From Streptosporangiaceae bacterium (GTDB lineage Bacteria > Actinomycetota > Actinomycetes > Streptosporangiales > Streptosporangiaceae): DNA of 56,525 nt. Location of the stretch: positions 1 through 56,525 of the forward strand of contig JAFARZ010000081.1 in NCBI GenBank assembly GCA_019245115.1. Reading direction: 5' to 3'. A program made the position numbers and the translations under genes. Every line of letters starts with the position of its first letter. Positions within the stretch are counted from its first letter, which is position 1. Positions 26,104-35,898 of this stretch are shown in pieces. A model generated the notes under the pieces. That model had not been told where the DNA came from. It was given only the letters and a program-made list of their open reading frames with translations, and ran no database searches.

Positions 26104-29100
26104 TACCGATCCCCTCCCATGATCCGCGCGGCCAGCTCCTCTGGCGGCCAGTCACCCGCCACGCGTGCGTCCCACCCCGCGGCCGCGAACGCGGCGACGC
26201 ATCCGTTGTCCCCTTCGGCGATGATCGCGACCCGAGGAGTCACCCAGGCGATCTCCGCCTGCCACCCCTGGTCGTTGAGCTCGTACCCGATCTGATCCTC
26301 CGCCGGCGCGGGAACGCCCAGGCCCGCAAGCTGGTGCACGAGCGGCCCGACCTCGGGCGCGAGCATGTCAACCGGCCAGGACACGTCCACGCCGACCGGA
26401 TGCGACCCGCTCTGCGAGGCAGTCGCCGCCCACAGGTCGGCCTCGACCTGGCTGCGCCGCGATGCCGGGTAAGCCGAGTAATAGGTGCGCAGTCCCGCCG
26501 AGTTCGCCACCTTGAGCGCGCACACAAGCAGCCGGGGATCGAAGGCTTCCAGGTTGGTGTAGGCGATCTGGTCTCCGTCACCGGCCCCGTCGGACAGGAA
26601 CTGGACGATGTTCCCCCAGTACAGCCACGCCGCCCACCGGCGCCGATGCGTCGCCTTGTCCGCCGAGATCGCCGCCAGCCGGTCATCGAGCACCGTCAGC
26701 GCGGTCCACCCACCCAGCGGGTTCTCCTCATTCTTGGCCCGTGGGTCGAGGATGACCGTGACCGCACAGTCGTTGTCGTCCGTGACCCGGGCGAGCCCGA
26801 TAGGGCCGTCGCCACCCGCGGGAAGCGGCTGTCCCAGGAGAGACACCACAATTCGTTCTGTCAATGATTCCGGATTCACCCGGGTAGGGCCGCTGAAGAG
26901 CCCAGCCACAGCGGCCTCGGCGCGGCGCAGCCAGCGGGTCTGGTCGGGATCGGTCAGGTACGCGAGCAAGGTCCGCACCGGGTTGCACCAGATTGTGTCC
27001 GGTAGCTCCGCCGGATCACCGCCCGCTCCCTGGTACGCGTTACGGGCCCGTCTCTGCGCGTTGCCTTGATACGGCGGCCATGGCATGTCCTCGGTGATAG
27101 CGTCCTCGGCCATGTCACCCACGGCTTCCCAGTCGAACTGGAACACCACGGTCCCGTCGGCGCGCAACTCGGCCCGCTTATCGGCGTCCTCGGCGATCCG
27201 GTTGTGATCGGGCGCCGCGTGGTACTTGTAACCGTCCAGGTACACCACGACCTTCGGCGCGTTCTGGTCGGTTCGCGCGAACTCCACATCAGGGATGGTG
27301 CCTCTGGCCCGATGGTGCATGGTGACCTGCCAGTGCGCGCTGTCTGTCCGTAGCGCAGCGGTGGACCGCCCGTTCACGGTGGCGGCGGGGGTCAGCGAAA
27401 CGCCGGGTTCTGCCGCCGCCCAGCGCCTCAGGACCTCCCAGAACCGGGCCTCCAGCTCGCTTTCCACCTGTCCGGCCAGCGAGATCTCCCGGGTACTGGC
27501 CACCGAGGTAGTCGCCCAGTCTCCCAGCAAGTCGTCCAGCATGGAAAGCGCCTCGGCACGGGAGACCAGATGCCACTTGTCGTCATCGATGTGACTGAGC
27601 AGGCAGCGGTGACAGGCGCGCCGACCGGTGTCCGCGCACCGGCACGCGGCGACGACCTCGCGTGCGCTGACCAGGACCTTGCGGAGTTCTTCTTGATCGG
27701 CAAGCCGGTGGAGGTACCCGGTGCCGCCGGGAAGTGTGTCGTGCAGCACTAGGAACTGGCGCCGCCGCCCGGTCTCCTGGTCGGGCATGGTGGCGGTGAT
27801 GATCACAAGGTGGTCGGGATCGCCGCCGTACTTCTTTGCGACACCGGCCATCAGCGCGGCCGCGAACGACGCGACCCGCTCGTCCACCATGGCAGTGGCA
27901 ACCGGAAGCAGGACCCGGATCGCCTCGGTGTGCAGCACGTGGGCGAGGATCAGCTCGGTGTGGTCGCCGGGACCGGTGGCGCGCCGTTGCGGACACCACA
28001 GACGGTGGTGACTGGGCTGGCTGTAACCGGAGCTGATCAGCGGGTCGGCGTGGTCCGGTCCGGCCGGTTTGTCGGTGGTCGTGCCGCCACACGAATCGCA
28101 GGTGAAAAACTTCCCGATCCGGGTGTCCTGCCCGGCGAACCGGTCGGTCGCCTGGAGGTCCGGTCGCCGGACCCCCAGGTTGAAGGTGCGGACCATCGCG
28201 TGGCGGGTGAAGTCCACGCCGAACGTCCGGTTCGCATGCCGCCACGACCCCGGCTCGATGTGCTCGGGATCGACGTCCACGGCAAATGCCCGCTCGTAGA
28301 ACTGCCGGTCACGGTCGTCGCTGTCGTCGGAGATCCGGGCGTCGTCGCGCCGGTCATGGGCGGTGACCCGGTCCGGACGCAGCACCTTGTGCAGCGCGCT
28401 GGCATCGCCGAGCTGCGTACCGTGGCAGCGTGGGCAAGGGCTCGTGTCGCTGGACGCGAACTCCTCGCGGACATAACCGCAGTCGGAGCAGATCCGCCAC
28501 TGCTCCCACAGCGGACGGGACTGACGGCCGATGTCCAGACCGGAGACCTTGTGGTGGTAGCCCTGGATGTAAAAGTGGTTCCCGGGCGCGAGTTCGAACA
28601 GGGCCTGGCGGGCGGGGCGGCTGTATTCGCGCAGCTCGCCCAGGTAGACTTTCTTCCCGTCTTTGTCCTCGTCCTGCCAGGTGAGGGTGGCCTCCAGGGT
28701 GGTCGAGACGTCGATCAGCGAATAGTTGGGCAGCAGCCCGAGTTCGGTCATAGCGCCGTGCGCGTCAGTGCGGCTGATGACACCGATCTGTTTCTGCACG
28801 CCGCGGAGTTCGGCGCTCAGCTCGCGGATCTGGGCGGCCTGCACCGGGTCGGTCGGCACCAGGGCGGCGACCGCCTCGTTAATCGCGGTGATCCGGTCCC
28901 GCAGGTCTTCCAGCCGCCGGTTCCAGGTGCTCTCGGCGTCGCGGATCTTGTCCTTCAGCCCAGCGACGGCGAAGTGGCGTAGCTCGTCCGCGGCGGCGGG
29001 ATCTAGGTGCGCGGGGAACAGCGCGAGGAACGCCTCGGCCAGTTCCGCACCCTCGGCGAGGGCGGCATCGCGGAGCTGGTTCAGCCAGCCTGTCTCGCCG

Positions 29101-32100
29101 AACAGCACCGACGCCCGGCGCGGCATCGGGAGTATCCCGGAGAACCGGTCCCGGGCCGCCAGGTCAACCAGGTGGGCAAGGTACTGGCGGCGGAGGATCT
29201 CGACAGCGGACAGGTAGCACCCGGGGGGCACAATCTCGCCCGCGATCATGTCCCTGGGCTCAGCGAGGAAATACTGCTCACGTTCCCGGCGCCCGGCGAA
29301 GGTGACCAGGAACGCGTTCCCGGTCCGCCGCCCGGCGCGGCCCGCACGCTGCACGTAGCTGGCTGGACGGCGGGGCACCGACGCGAGGATGACCGCGGAC
29401 AGGTCGCCGATGTCGATGCCGAGTTCCAGGGTGGGGGTGCAGGACAGGACGTTCGGGTCGTTGTACCGGGTGCCGTCGCGGAAGGCCTGCTCCACCCGCT
29501 CCCGCTGGGCGCGGGTCATGGCACCGATGTGCTCAGCCGTGACAACCTTGTACGGCTGCCGGTCGAAGTAAAGCTGACGGTAATAGTCCTTCTCGTAATC
29601 CCGGTCGACCGCCTCGGTGAGCGTCCCGGTACACCGGTACCGGGGGCACGGCTGGTTGATCCATTCAGGCCGCCGTTCTGGGGGGACAACCTGCTGCCAG
29701 TGACAGGTGTCGCAGCCGAGCGTCACGCCCAGAACCGCAGCAGCATCCAGCAGGCGGACCCGGACGTGTCCCGGCCGCAGGCCATAGACGCGAGTGGCGC
29801 CGTCGCTGGCGGTCCGCACCGCGAGCACGTCCTCGTCCGCGAGAAGCTGGAGCAGTTTCGGCAGGTAAAGAGTCGCCTCCTGCGCGCCGATCCCGAGACA
29901 GCGGGCCGTCCAATCCGCGTACCAGCCCTGACGGGTGTCCGCAGCGTCGAACTCGCTGCCCCGCTTACGCTGACTGGTCAGGAACCGGGGGCCCGAGACA
30001 CCGCTCGGGAACGCGGGCATGCCATCCGGACGGCGTCCCCAGATCGCGTTGTACCGCTTGGTACCGGCGTTGCCGATCCAGTTCTCCAGCCAGTGGTGGG
30101 TGATGCCGCCGCTCATCCGGAGCCGCTCCAGGATGCCCCGGACCAGGACCATGTAGCGGTCTGGTTCCGGTAGGTCACTAAACATCGTGGCCGGGCCTCG
30201 GATCTGGAGGTCCCTGGCCAGCGCGGCGATCCGCTCCGGGGCCTTGAGCGGGACCTCGACAGCGGCAGTACAGGTGAGTTCCAGAGTCCGGCCCATCCGG
30301 GAACGGAGCCCGAATTCGAGAACCATCTGGAATGCGAGCCGCTGAGCGATCAGCTCCCAGGTGTCCTTCGTCCCGGAATTCTCACCCGCCAGCAGCCGGT
30401 CTACATCCTGGCGGCCGTGCAGGTCAGGCGGGACGACGGTGGTCAGCCATTGGGGCGCGCTCGCCTTGGTGATCACGTCCGCTATCAGGTCATTCAGGTT
30501 CGCTGCACCGCCGCCGTCGTGCAAGATGGCCGCGACGAGTGTGCGGAGGGAGAAGGAGTAGGACCGGCTTGCAACGAACCCAGCGCGGTGCGCAGCATCC
30601 TGCACCGCGTCATTGAACAGCAACGTCTTCCGATACGGATCCTGGAGCTGGCCGCCGGTGAACAGCTCCGTGATGGCGACCGAGGCCAGGCTGGCCAGGC
30701 CGGCACCGAGGAACCGGATACCGTCGTCCATGCCACACGCCGGGCACCGGTCATGCTCGGCGGCGTAGACGCCATCCTTGTCGTGCCGTATGTCCCCGAG
30801 TACCGGTACCTCGACGACGTCACTGCCGAGGTCCTTGGCCGGGTTCAGCGGGCGGATGCGGTCGCCTTCGGGATTGAGCATGTGGACTGCGACAGCGCCG
30901 TGCTGGCCGGCCGCGCAGGCGATGGCCTCTTCTTTCGTCGCGGCAACCAGCGGGCGGACCAGGCGCTTGCTGGACACCGCCGCGCGGTAGATCTTCACCT
31001 GGTCCGGAACCAGCTTGTGCGGGTCCTTCTCCGGAGACAGTGCTGCCCATCCGGAGCGACCGCAGTGACGGCAGTATACAGCGGGCAGGGAGTCCCTGGG
31101 GACGCCGCCCATCGTGGTCTCCGCCTCCAGGCTCGCCTCCCCGAACCAGCCGAACCTCGGGTTGGGGCTGATGACCCGAAGCACCCGGCTGAGCGGCCGC
31201 ACCCACAGATGAGTCTCAATATGAAGGAACGGTCGGGGTGCATCTTCTGGGTTCCGTGCTTCGGAGAGCAGGGCGACGAACCGCGCGAGCGCTGCCGCCG
31301 TCTGCCGTGGGTGGCGCCGGAACGCCCCACCCCAGTTGTAGGCGCCCTTCCGGGGAATCTGCTCGAGGATCTCGGGAGATGTGGACGGCTTGTCGCCAAG
31401 CACGTCCAGCAGTGCGTGGGTGAGGATGTGCGTGCGCAGGATGCTGCCGAGCTGAGCAGGGTCGGTGATGTCCTGGCCGGTAACGAGCTTAACGATCTCC
31501 GTCATCGCCTGGTCGTCAACGCGTGGATCACCAAGGTTGGCCAGTTCCTGAGGGGCCGGCAGGGGCAGCGAGTAGTCGATCTCCCCGAGGAACTCCTCGA
31601 CGGGCAGCCGCTGCTCGGTAATCACCGAGTTCTCGCCGAACTCGGTGCCGAAGACCTGCTCGGCGACCTCCCGGATCCGCTTTTCGTCGCCGCCTTCGCC
31701 AAGCGTGGCCGAGGTCGCAACCGGGCAGATGTTTCCGAGGGGCTTGCCAGGTTGTGAGTGGTTCGTGGCGGCGGCCAGACGGCGGAGCAGCATCGCCACA
31801 TCAGTGCCCTGCGCGCCGTCGTAGGTGTGGAACTCGTCCACCACCACATAGGCGATGTCTGCGTCCTGCCACAGCGCGAGGTCGCCGCCGCGCTGCAGCA
31901 GCAAGTCCATCATCTTGTAGTTCGTGATCAGGATGTCCGGCCGCTGGGAGCGGATCTCCGACCGTTCGGTGAAGACTCTCGGGTAGCTAGTGTCCGGCGC
32001 CTCGCCGATGTACAAACCGGCGGTTACGTCCTTGAGTTCGGGCCGGGTGAGGAAGCCATTTATTCGCATCGCTTGGTCGGTGGCCAGCGCGTTCATCGGA

Positions 32101-32507
32101 TAAAGCAGGACGGCCTTCACGCCTCGCTTACCGTTATGCTTCGCTCGCCGACAGTGGTCAAGGACCGGGACGAGGAACGCCTCGGTCTTCCCCGATCCGG
32201 TGCCCGTCGTCACCAGCGTCGGCTGTGGCTCGTGGTTTAGACTGGACAGCCGTCGCCACGCCTGCACCTGGTGCAGGTACGGTGCGGGCTTGTCCGGCGC
32301 CCATTCCAGGATGTCCCGCCAGTCATCTGCGGCGGGCCGGAACGGCGTCCGGATCCGCAGGTACGGCCCGCGGAAGATCCCGTTCACCGGATGGTTGAGG
32401 AACTTCTCCAGCGCCTCCCGCACCGGCGGATCCGCCAGCGCGAACGTAGTAGAGAGGTACTGCGTGAGGTTCGTCGTGAGCTCTTCGGCCGCGAGCGTCG
32501 GTCTCAC
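26103..32507 (-). CDS. Giant DEAD/DEAH helicase with DUF1998 and Vsr-like nuclease segment
   Basis: About 2134 residues. Walker A GTGSGKTEAF is at about 102, DEFHTYDGAQGTD follows near 215, and the second RecA lobe has VQRAGRAGRRTGNAF near 1055. Zinc-type Cys pairs appear near 1345 and 1470, and CRCADTGRRACHRCLLSH near 1625 matches the Cys cluster of DUF1998 (MrfA/YprA, DrmB and DruE). Near 1755 VVYLDGYKYHA, then DADKRAEL and VVFQFDW, look like a Vsr/PD-(D/E)xK-type endonuclease. I start at GTG 32507 (VRPTLAAEEL), where the family look begins, rather than ATG 32570. It could be a fused DrmA-DrmB-like or DruE-like protein; I cannot decide which. It is coupled to the RelE-UvrD gene. Confidence 0.88.
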   Translation of the reverse strand: MRPTLAAEELTTNLTQYLSTTFALADPPVREALEKFLNHPVNGIFRGPYLRIRTPFRPAADDWRDILEWAPDKPAPYLHQVQAWRRLSSLNHEPQPTLVTTGTGSGKTEAFLVPVLDHCRRAKHNGKRGVKAVLLYPMNALATDQAMRINGFLTRPELKDVTAGLYIGEAPDTSYPRVFTERSEIRSQRPDILITNYKMMDLLLQRGGDLALWQDADIAYVVVDEFHTYDGAQGTDVAMLLRRLAAATNHSQPGKPLGNICPVATSATLGEGGDEKRIREVAEQVFGTEFGENSVITEQRLPVEEFLGEIDYSLPLPAPQELANLGDPRVDDQAMTEIVKLVTGQDITDPAQLGSILRTHILTHALLDVLGDKPSTSPEILEQIPRKGAYNWGGAFRRHPRQTAAALARFVALLSEARNPEDAPRPFLHIETHLWVRPLSRVLRVISPNPRFGWFGEASLEAETTMGGVPRDSLPAVYCRHCGRSGWAALSPEKDPHKLVPDQVKIYRAAVSSKRLVRPLVAATKEEAIACAAGQHGAVAVHMLNPEGDRIRPLNPAKDLGSDVVEVPVLGDIRHDKDGVYAAEHDRCPACGMDDGIRFLGAGLASLASVAITELFTGGQLQDPYRKTLLFNDAVQDAAHRAGFVASRSYSFSLRTLVAAILHDGGGAANLNDLIADVITKASAPQWLTTVVPPDLHGRQDVDRLLAGENSGTKDTWELIAQRLAFQMVLEFGLRSRMGRTLELTCTAAVEVPLKAPERIAALARDLQIRGPATMFSDLPEPDRYMVLVRGILERLRMSGGITHHWLENWIGNAGTKRYNAIWGRRPDGMPAFPSGVSGPRFLTSQRKRGSEFDAADTRQGWYADWTARCLGIGAQEATLYLPKLLQLLADEDVLAVRTASDGATRVYGLRPGHVRVRLLDAAAVLGVTLGCDTCHWQQVVPPERRPEWINQPCPRYRCTGTLTEAVDRDYEKDYYRQLYFDRQPYKVVTAEHIGAMTRAQRERVEQAFRDGTRYNDPNVLSCTPTLELGIDIGDLSAVILASVPRRPASYVQRAGRAGRRTGNAFLVTFAGRREREQYFLAEPRDMIAGEIVPPGCYLSAVEILRRQYLAHLVDLAARDRFSGILPMPRRASVLFGETGWLNQLRDAALAEGAELAEAFLALFPAHLDPAAADELRHFAVAGLKDKIRDAESTWNRRLEDLRDRITAINEAVAALVPTDPVQAAQIRELSAELRGVQKQIGVISRTDAHGAMTELGLLPNYSLIDVSTTLEATLTWQDEDKDGKKVYLGELREYSRPARQALFELAPGNHFYIQGYHHKVSGLDIGRQSRPLWEQWRICSDCGYVREEFASSDTSPCPRCHGTQLGDASALHKVLRPDRVTAHDRRDDARISDDSDDRDRQFYERAFAVDVDPEHIEPGSWRHANRTFGVDFTRHAMVRTFNLGVRRPDLQATDRFAGQDTRIGKFFTCDSCGGTTTDKPAGPDHADPLISSGYSQPSHHRLWCPQRRATGPGDHTELILAHVLHTEAIRVLLPVATAMVDERVASFAAALMAGVAKKYGGDPDHLVIITATMPDQETGRRRQFLVLHDTLPGGTGYLHRLADQEELRKVLVSAREVVAACRCADTGRRACHRCLLSHIDDDKWHLVSRAEALSMLDDLLGDWATTSVASTREISLAGQVESELEARFWEVLRRWAAAEPGVSLTPAATVNGRSTAALRTDSAHWQVTMHHRARGTIPDVEFARTDQNAPKVVVYLDGYKYHAAPDHNRIAEDADKRAELRADGTVVFQFDWEAVGDMAEDAITEDMPWPPYQGNAQRRARNAYQGAGGDPAELPDTIWCNPVRTLLAYLTDPDQTRWLRRAEAAVAGLFSGPTRVNPESLTERIVVSLLGQPLPAGGDGPIGLARVTDDNDCAVTVILDPRAKNEENPLGGWTALTVLDDRLAAISADKATHRRRWAAWLYWGNIVQFLSDGAGDGDQIAYTNLEAFDPRLLVCALKVANSAGLRTYYSAYPASRRSQVEADLWAATASQSGSHPVGVDVSWPVDMLAPEVGPLVHQLAGLGVPAPAEDQIGYELNDQGWQAEIAWVTPRVAIIAEGDNGCVAAFAAAGWDARVAGDWPPEELAARIMGGDR

Positions 32508-32831
32508 CGAAATGTCTCTCTCACCCGGATATCCCCTCCCCTGCCGCCACCGGTGACGGTGGATGACCACTCCCCTTCACCGGCATTGCGCATTCGATAA
32601 TGCCACCGTGCGCACCCATTTGCCACTTGTCCGTCTGACACCACTTGGACCTGTAATGCTGAATGTCGCGTTCTTGGCAAATGTGCTGTTTGCGTAGAAG
32701 GAGCGTGTCGCCGCCTCGGTGATCGCATGCGGCGCCCTGCGCGTCCCTGGGCGCTGCGGGGGCGGCGGCCTAGCCGACATGTTCGAGCGACCTATCCGCT
32801 CAGTCATCTCGTGACGCGGTACTCTCGCATC
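32508..32831. other. Divergent promoter region
   Basis: The gap lies between the giant helicase (leftward) and the PD-(D/E)xK-like gene (rightward), so it should carry promoters for both. On the plus strand TTGGCA (about 32675) followed by an AT-rich segment is a possible -35 box, but the -10 is poor. No operator-like palindrome stands out. Confidence 0.35.
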
Positions 32832-33458
32832 GTGGCTGGGGAAGAAGCACACGACCTCGGGGAAACAGGACTTCAGCGCGCGAAGCAGTGGCTGGAATTC
32901 ACAACCCGTGTCGATCAGTGCTGGACGCGTCACGACCGGCCCGCGGGTGAGCTGCTGGAGTTCCAGTGGCCGCATGGTCGCGATGACGGCCCGGGCGCAC
33001 GATTCAGCTTCGACCTAGGCGGGACTTTCAGGGGCGATACCCTTGAGAACCAGTCCTTTGTTGCCGAAGTCAAGGCATATAAGAAAGAAAACGATCTTCC
33101 GACGCATTTCCGCGACTTCCTGGCGAAGTGCTACGTGGCGCTCGAGACGCGACCCGACCGCTGCGACCACTTCCTGTGGTTGTCGTGGTCTCCTTTCCAG
33201 GCACAACGCTGGGACCAGCACGCGACGGCAGAGAACGTCAGGAAGTCCGTGCTGCACGAGGCCAACCGCAGGCGGACACTTGGTTTGGAGGATGAGAGCC
33301 AGGCTGCGGCCAAGCTTTCCGCAGATCTCCTCGTAGGAGTCGCCGAAAGAATCTGGTTGGTCACACTCAGCGAGAAGCAGGAGCAGTTGGTTCTCTCCGC
33401 GAACCACTATGTCGAGGTCGTCAGGATGATTACCTTGGAGAGGAGGGGGGCGGCGTGA
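32832..33458 (+). CDS. PD-(D/E)xK nuclease-like protein
   Basis: A 208-aa protein. Residues about 55-85 read FSFDLGGTF, then NQSFVAEVKAYKKEND: an Asp followed about 20 residues later by E-V-K, the layout of the PD-(D/E)xK nuclease core. The C-terminal half (LVGVAERIWLVTLSEKQEQL) is mixed alpha/beta. The family is not recognised. The start is set at GTG 32832; the upstream frame extension is not protein-like, but the ribosome site is weak and GTG 32811 is possible. Its stop overlaps the next gene's GTG start by four bases, so the two form an operon with the DprA-like gene possibly following. Confidence 0.65.
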   Translation: MAGEEAHDLGETGLQRAKQWLEFTTRVDQCWTRHDRPAGELLEFQWPHGRDDGPGARFSFDLGGTFRGDTLENQSFVAEVKAYKKENDLPTHFRDFLAKCYVALETRPDRCDHFLWLSWSPFQAQRWDQHATAENVRKSVLHEANRRRTLGLEDESQAAAKLSADLLVGVAERIWLVTLSEKQEQLVLSANHYVEVVRMITLERRGAA

Positions 33459-34876
33459 GGACAGAGTTTCAGGACGCGATCGCAGCCGCTGGGCGACTGC
33501 AAGACGCGTCGAGCATGGTCATGGCGATCAAGCGAGCGGTCGCGAGCGAGATCCGCGCCGCAGATCCTTCCGCTTCTGTCACGTTCACTGACTACTTCAA
33601 CCACACCTTCGTCCCGGACATCGTGCTTCGATGGCCCACGGAGAGCCGAGAACGGCTGGTATACGTGCGGCCGAATCCAAGCGACCAATGGCTACTCAAC
33701 GGCATCGCCTACGTCTCCGCGCACAAGCCGATGGTCTTTACGCTGGAAGACCTGGCTCCAGCAGGCCAAGATCTCTTGCCGGATGATAGTCGGCGGAAGC
33801 TGACTGCTCAGGCGCTGGCAACCGACACCTGGATTACCGATCCGTCGGGCGTCGCCGCGGTATCGTCGGTTCGCGCAAAGCAGCCCTATCTTGGCCTGCT
33901 AAGTCAGGCTCTTGTCCGGGGGGGGCGCGGAGTGTCCGGTCCCGCGGAGATAACCGATCTCGCCGAGAAGACAGAAGCCGGCTTTACCGCATCGCGCGAG
34001 CTTTCGGAGCCCGACACCCGGCTGGCTGTACAGGCCATAGAGGGCAGCCTGGATGCTGAGCAGTCGGGACGGCTGACGCGCGTGCTTCGGGCCGTCTGGG
34101 AAGGGCACGGCGGAGCGTCTTCCAAGTTCCCGACGGCATCGTCGGTAGGGACCCTGACCGACGATGACCTCTCGTACCTCCTGTCGGCAATGGAGCAAGC
34201 TCCAATTGATTTCTGGCGGCGCATCGGCCGAACACTCACCACCGCGCAACTCGGCCGGGTCCGGGTCGACGATCCATCTCAAAATCTGCATGCACTTGTT
34301 TCAGCGAATCTGGACAGCTTGCAGGCCAGGGGGCTCCGCGTTGTCGATGAGCCGTTCCGTCTAGGAGAATCGGATAAGGTTCCACGCTGGGTCGTGGCTA
34401 AAGGATGTCTCGCATTGCGCGGACTGAACTGGACCGCGTACATAGCCGCCCGACGCACCGAGGAAATGCCGCCACCAGACGACGCACCAGTTCCTGACCT
34501 GCCTGAGCTGAGACGGCGGGCCTTCGCTGGGCGGGCGCCGATTACACAGGTTCAGTTCGGACGGAACGACAGAGCGGTCACGTATGAGTCCAAGGACGGG
34601 ACTGACGTGCTCGACGATCCGGGCCTGCAGCAAGCCGCTGCTGATCTCAAGATCACGGCCGTCGAGAAAGCCGTGGCGACAATTGAGGGCGACCGCAACG
34701 TTGGGATCGACTTTGGGCAGAAGACTGCCATTGGGCCCACCAATGCGATCTTCCCGCTTGGTTCGCTGATGCGGTCAGTCCTTCCGCTAATTTCAGACCT
34801 AGAGGAAGACGAGCTGAGGATGCTCCACGAGGCGCTGGAATCTGCGGCGTCATCAGGCGAGCTTTTCGGTCAGTAA
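33455..34876 (+). CDS. Unknown 473-aa protein coupled to the nuclease-like gene
   Basis: I do not recognise this protein. It is soluble, with no signal or membrane segment. The N-terminus (about 1-110) looks like a small alpha/beta domain (FTDYFNHTFVPDIVLRWP, RLVYVRPNP); the middle and C-terminus are mostly helical, with an acidic tail (LEEDELRMLHEALESA). The GTG start at 33455 overlaps the previous stop (GTGA), and a very strong ribosome site (GGAGAGGAGGGGGG) lies inside the upstream gene. A run of eight G (33918-33925) inside the coding region is a possible slippage site. The tight coupling suggests it acts together with the PD-(D/E)xK-like protein, as partner, inhibitor or specificity factor. 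Confidence 0.7.
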   Translation: MRTEFQDAIAAAGRLQDASSMVMAIKRAVASEIRAADPSASVTFTDYFNHTFVPDIVLRWPTESRERLVYVRPNPSDQWLLNGIAYVSAHKPMVFTLEDLAPAGQDLLPDDSRRKLTAQALATDTWITDPSGVAAVSSVRAKQPYLGLLSQALVRGGRGVSGPAEITDLAEKTEAGFTASRELSEPDTRLAVQAIEGSLDAEQSGRLTRVLRAVWEGHGGASSKFPTASSVGTLTDDDLSYLLSAMEQAPIDFWRRIGRTLTTAQLGRVRVDDPSQNLHALVSANLDSLQARGLRVVDEPFRLGESDKVPRWVVAKGCLALRGLNWTAYIAARRTEEMPPPDDAPVPDLPELRRRAFAGRAPITQVQFGRNDRAVTYESKDGTDVLDDPGLQQAAADLKITAVEKAVATIEGDRNVGIDFGQKTAIGPTNAIFPLGSLMRSVLPLISDLEEDELRMLHEALESAASSGELFGQ

Positions 34877-34943
34877 GATCCGCAGCTCCGCGGCGAAACG
34901 CCGTAGTGGACGGCATGTGGTGAGCGCGGGACGATCTAGGGCA

Positions 34944-34958
34944 TCATCACAGTGATGA
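34944..34958. promoter_or_regulatory. Palindrome upstream of the DprA-like gene
   Basis: A perfect 7-1-7 inverted repeat, TCATCAC and GTGATGA around a single A, lies 49 bases before the ATG at 35008. Its place in a short intergenic gap suits a repressor site. Confidence 0.45.
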
Positions 34959-35007
34959 CTTCGTGCAGATCCATGCTGTCGATCGTGAGTTCGAATAGGA
35001 TGTTGGC

Positions 35008-35892
35008 ATGAGTGTTACTGAGCGAGGTGCGCTTCTGGCGCTGCTACGTACCTCCGGCCGATCCTGGTCGGCTATCGCCGACGATGTCGAGGCGGTGGGC
35101 TCTGCGCTGGAGGTCTTGCACGACGGTGTACCCGGCCAGATGTCCTTGCTCGAGAACGACGAGGGCGCGGAGGCGCTGGCCGAAGCGGCTGAGCGTGAGA
35201 TCGCGTCCTGGGAACTGGAAGGGATGCGCTTTGTAACCCTCCTTGATCCGGACTATCCGGCCCAACTGCTGACCGTTCACCAGAGACCGCCGTTCCTCAT
35301 GATGAAAGGCCGACCCGACGCCGCAGACGCGCGAAGCATCGCCATCGTCGGTACCCGGAAGGCCAGCCCACACGGTGTTATGGAGGCCTACCAGCTCGCC
35401 GGAGCCCTGTCCCGTGCCGACGTCCCGGTAGTGAGCGGACTGGCAGCAGGGATCGATACAGGTGCGCTCAGCGGTGCTCTCTCGGCGGGCGGGCGAGCGG
35501 TAGCGGTGATCGGGACGGGACTACGCCACAGCTATCCGAAGGAGAATGCCGAGCTGCAGGAGCGGATCAGCGACGTCGGTCTGGTCATCTCGCAATTCCT
35601 CCCGGATGCTCCTCCGACCAAGACCTCTTTCCCGATGCGGAATGCGGTCATGAGCGGCTATTGCGCCGCCACCGTAGTGGTGGAGGCTCCATACAAGAGC
35701 GGCGCTCGCATGCAGGCTCGCCTTGCCCTTGAGCACGGCCGGCAGGTTTTCTTGCTCGAGTCCCTGCTCGGGAACGACTGGGCTCGCACGTACGCCGAGC
35801 GGCCCAACACGACCGTGGTCCGCTCTGCGTGTGATGTGATCAGCCACCTGGAGTCAGCCCTGGCGGTTAACCAGGATCTCGTCTGGGCGTGA
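35008..35892 (+). CDS. DprA/Smf-like DNA-processing protein
   Basis: A 294-aa protein with the DprA Rossmann fold: IAIVGTRKASPHG at about residues 111-123, VVSGLAAGIDTGA at about 146-158, AVIGTGLRHSYPKEN at about 168, and FPMRNAVMSG at about 210. Full-length chromosomal DprA often carries extra N-terminal SAM-like and C-terminal winged-helix domains. Here the N-terminus is a short helical region and there is no C-terminal winged helix, so this is likely a defence-associated or accessory paralogue rather than the housekeeping copy. Family knowledge: DprA binds single-stranded DNA and loads RecA. It is followed six bases later by a ComF-like gene (broken). DprA and ComF both belong to DNA-uptake machinery. 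Confidence 0.88.
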   Translation: MSVTERGALLALLRTSGRSWSAIADDVEAVGSALEVLHDGVPGQMSLLENDEGAEALAEAAEREIASWELEGMRFVTLLDPDYPAQLLTVHQRPPFLMMKGRPDAADARSIAIVGTRKASPHGVMEAYQLAGALSRADVPVVSGLAAGIDTGALSGALSAGGRAVAVIGTGLRHSYPKENAELQERISDVGLVISQFLPDAPPTKTSFPMRNAVMSGYCAATVVVEAPYKSGARMQARLALEHGRQVFLLESLLGNDWARTYAERPNTTVVRSACDVISHLESALAVNQDLVWA

Positions 35893-35898
35893 CCTTCT

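Noticed and set aside
27810..28982. Long plus-strand frames across the helicase and methylase genes (also 29007-30173, 30417-31757, 40482-41474)
   Set aside because: They are antisense shadows of high-GC genes; composition is biased and no motifs are present.
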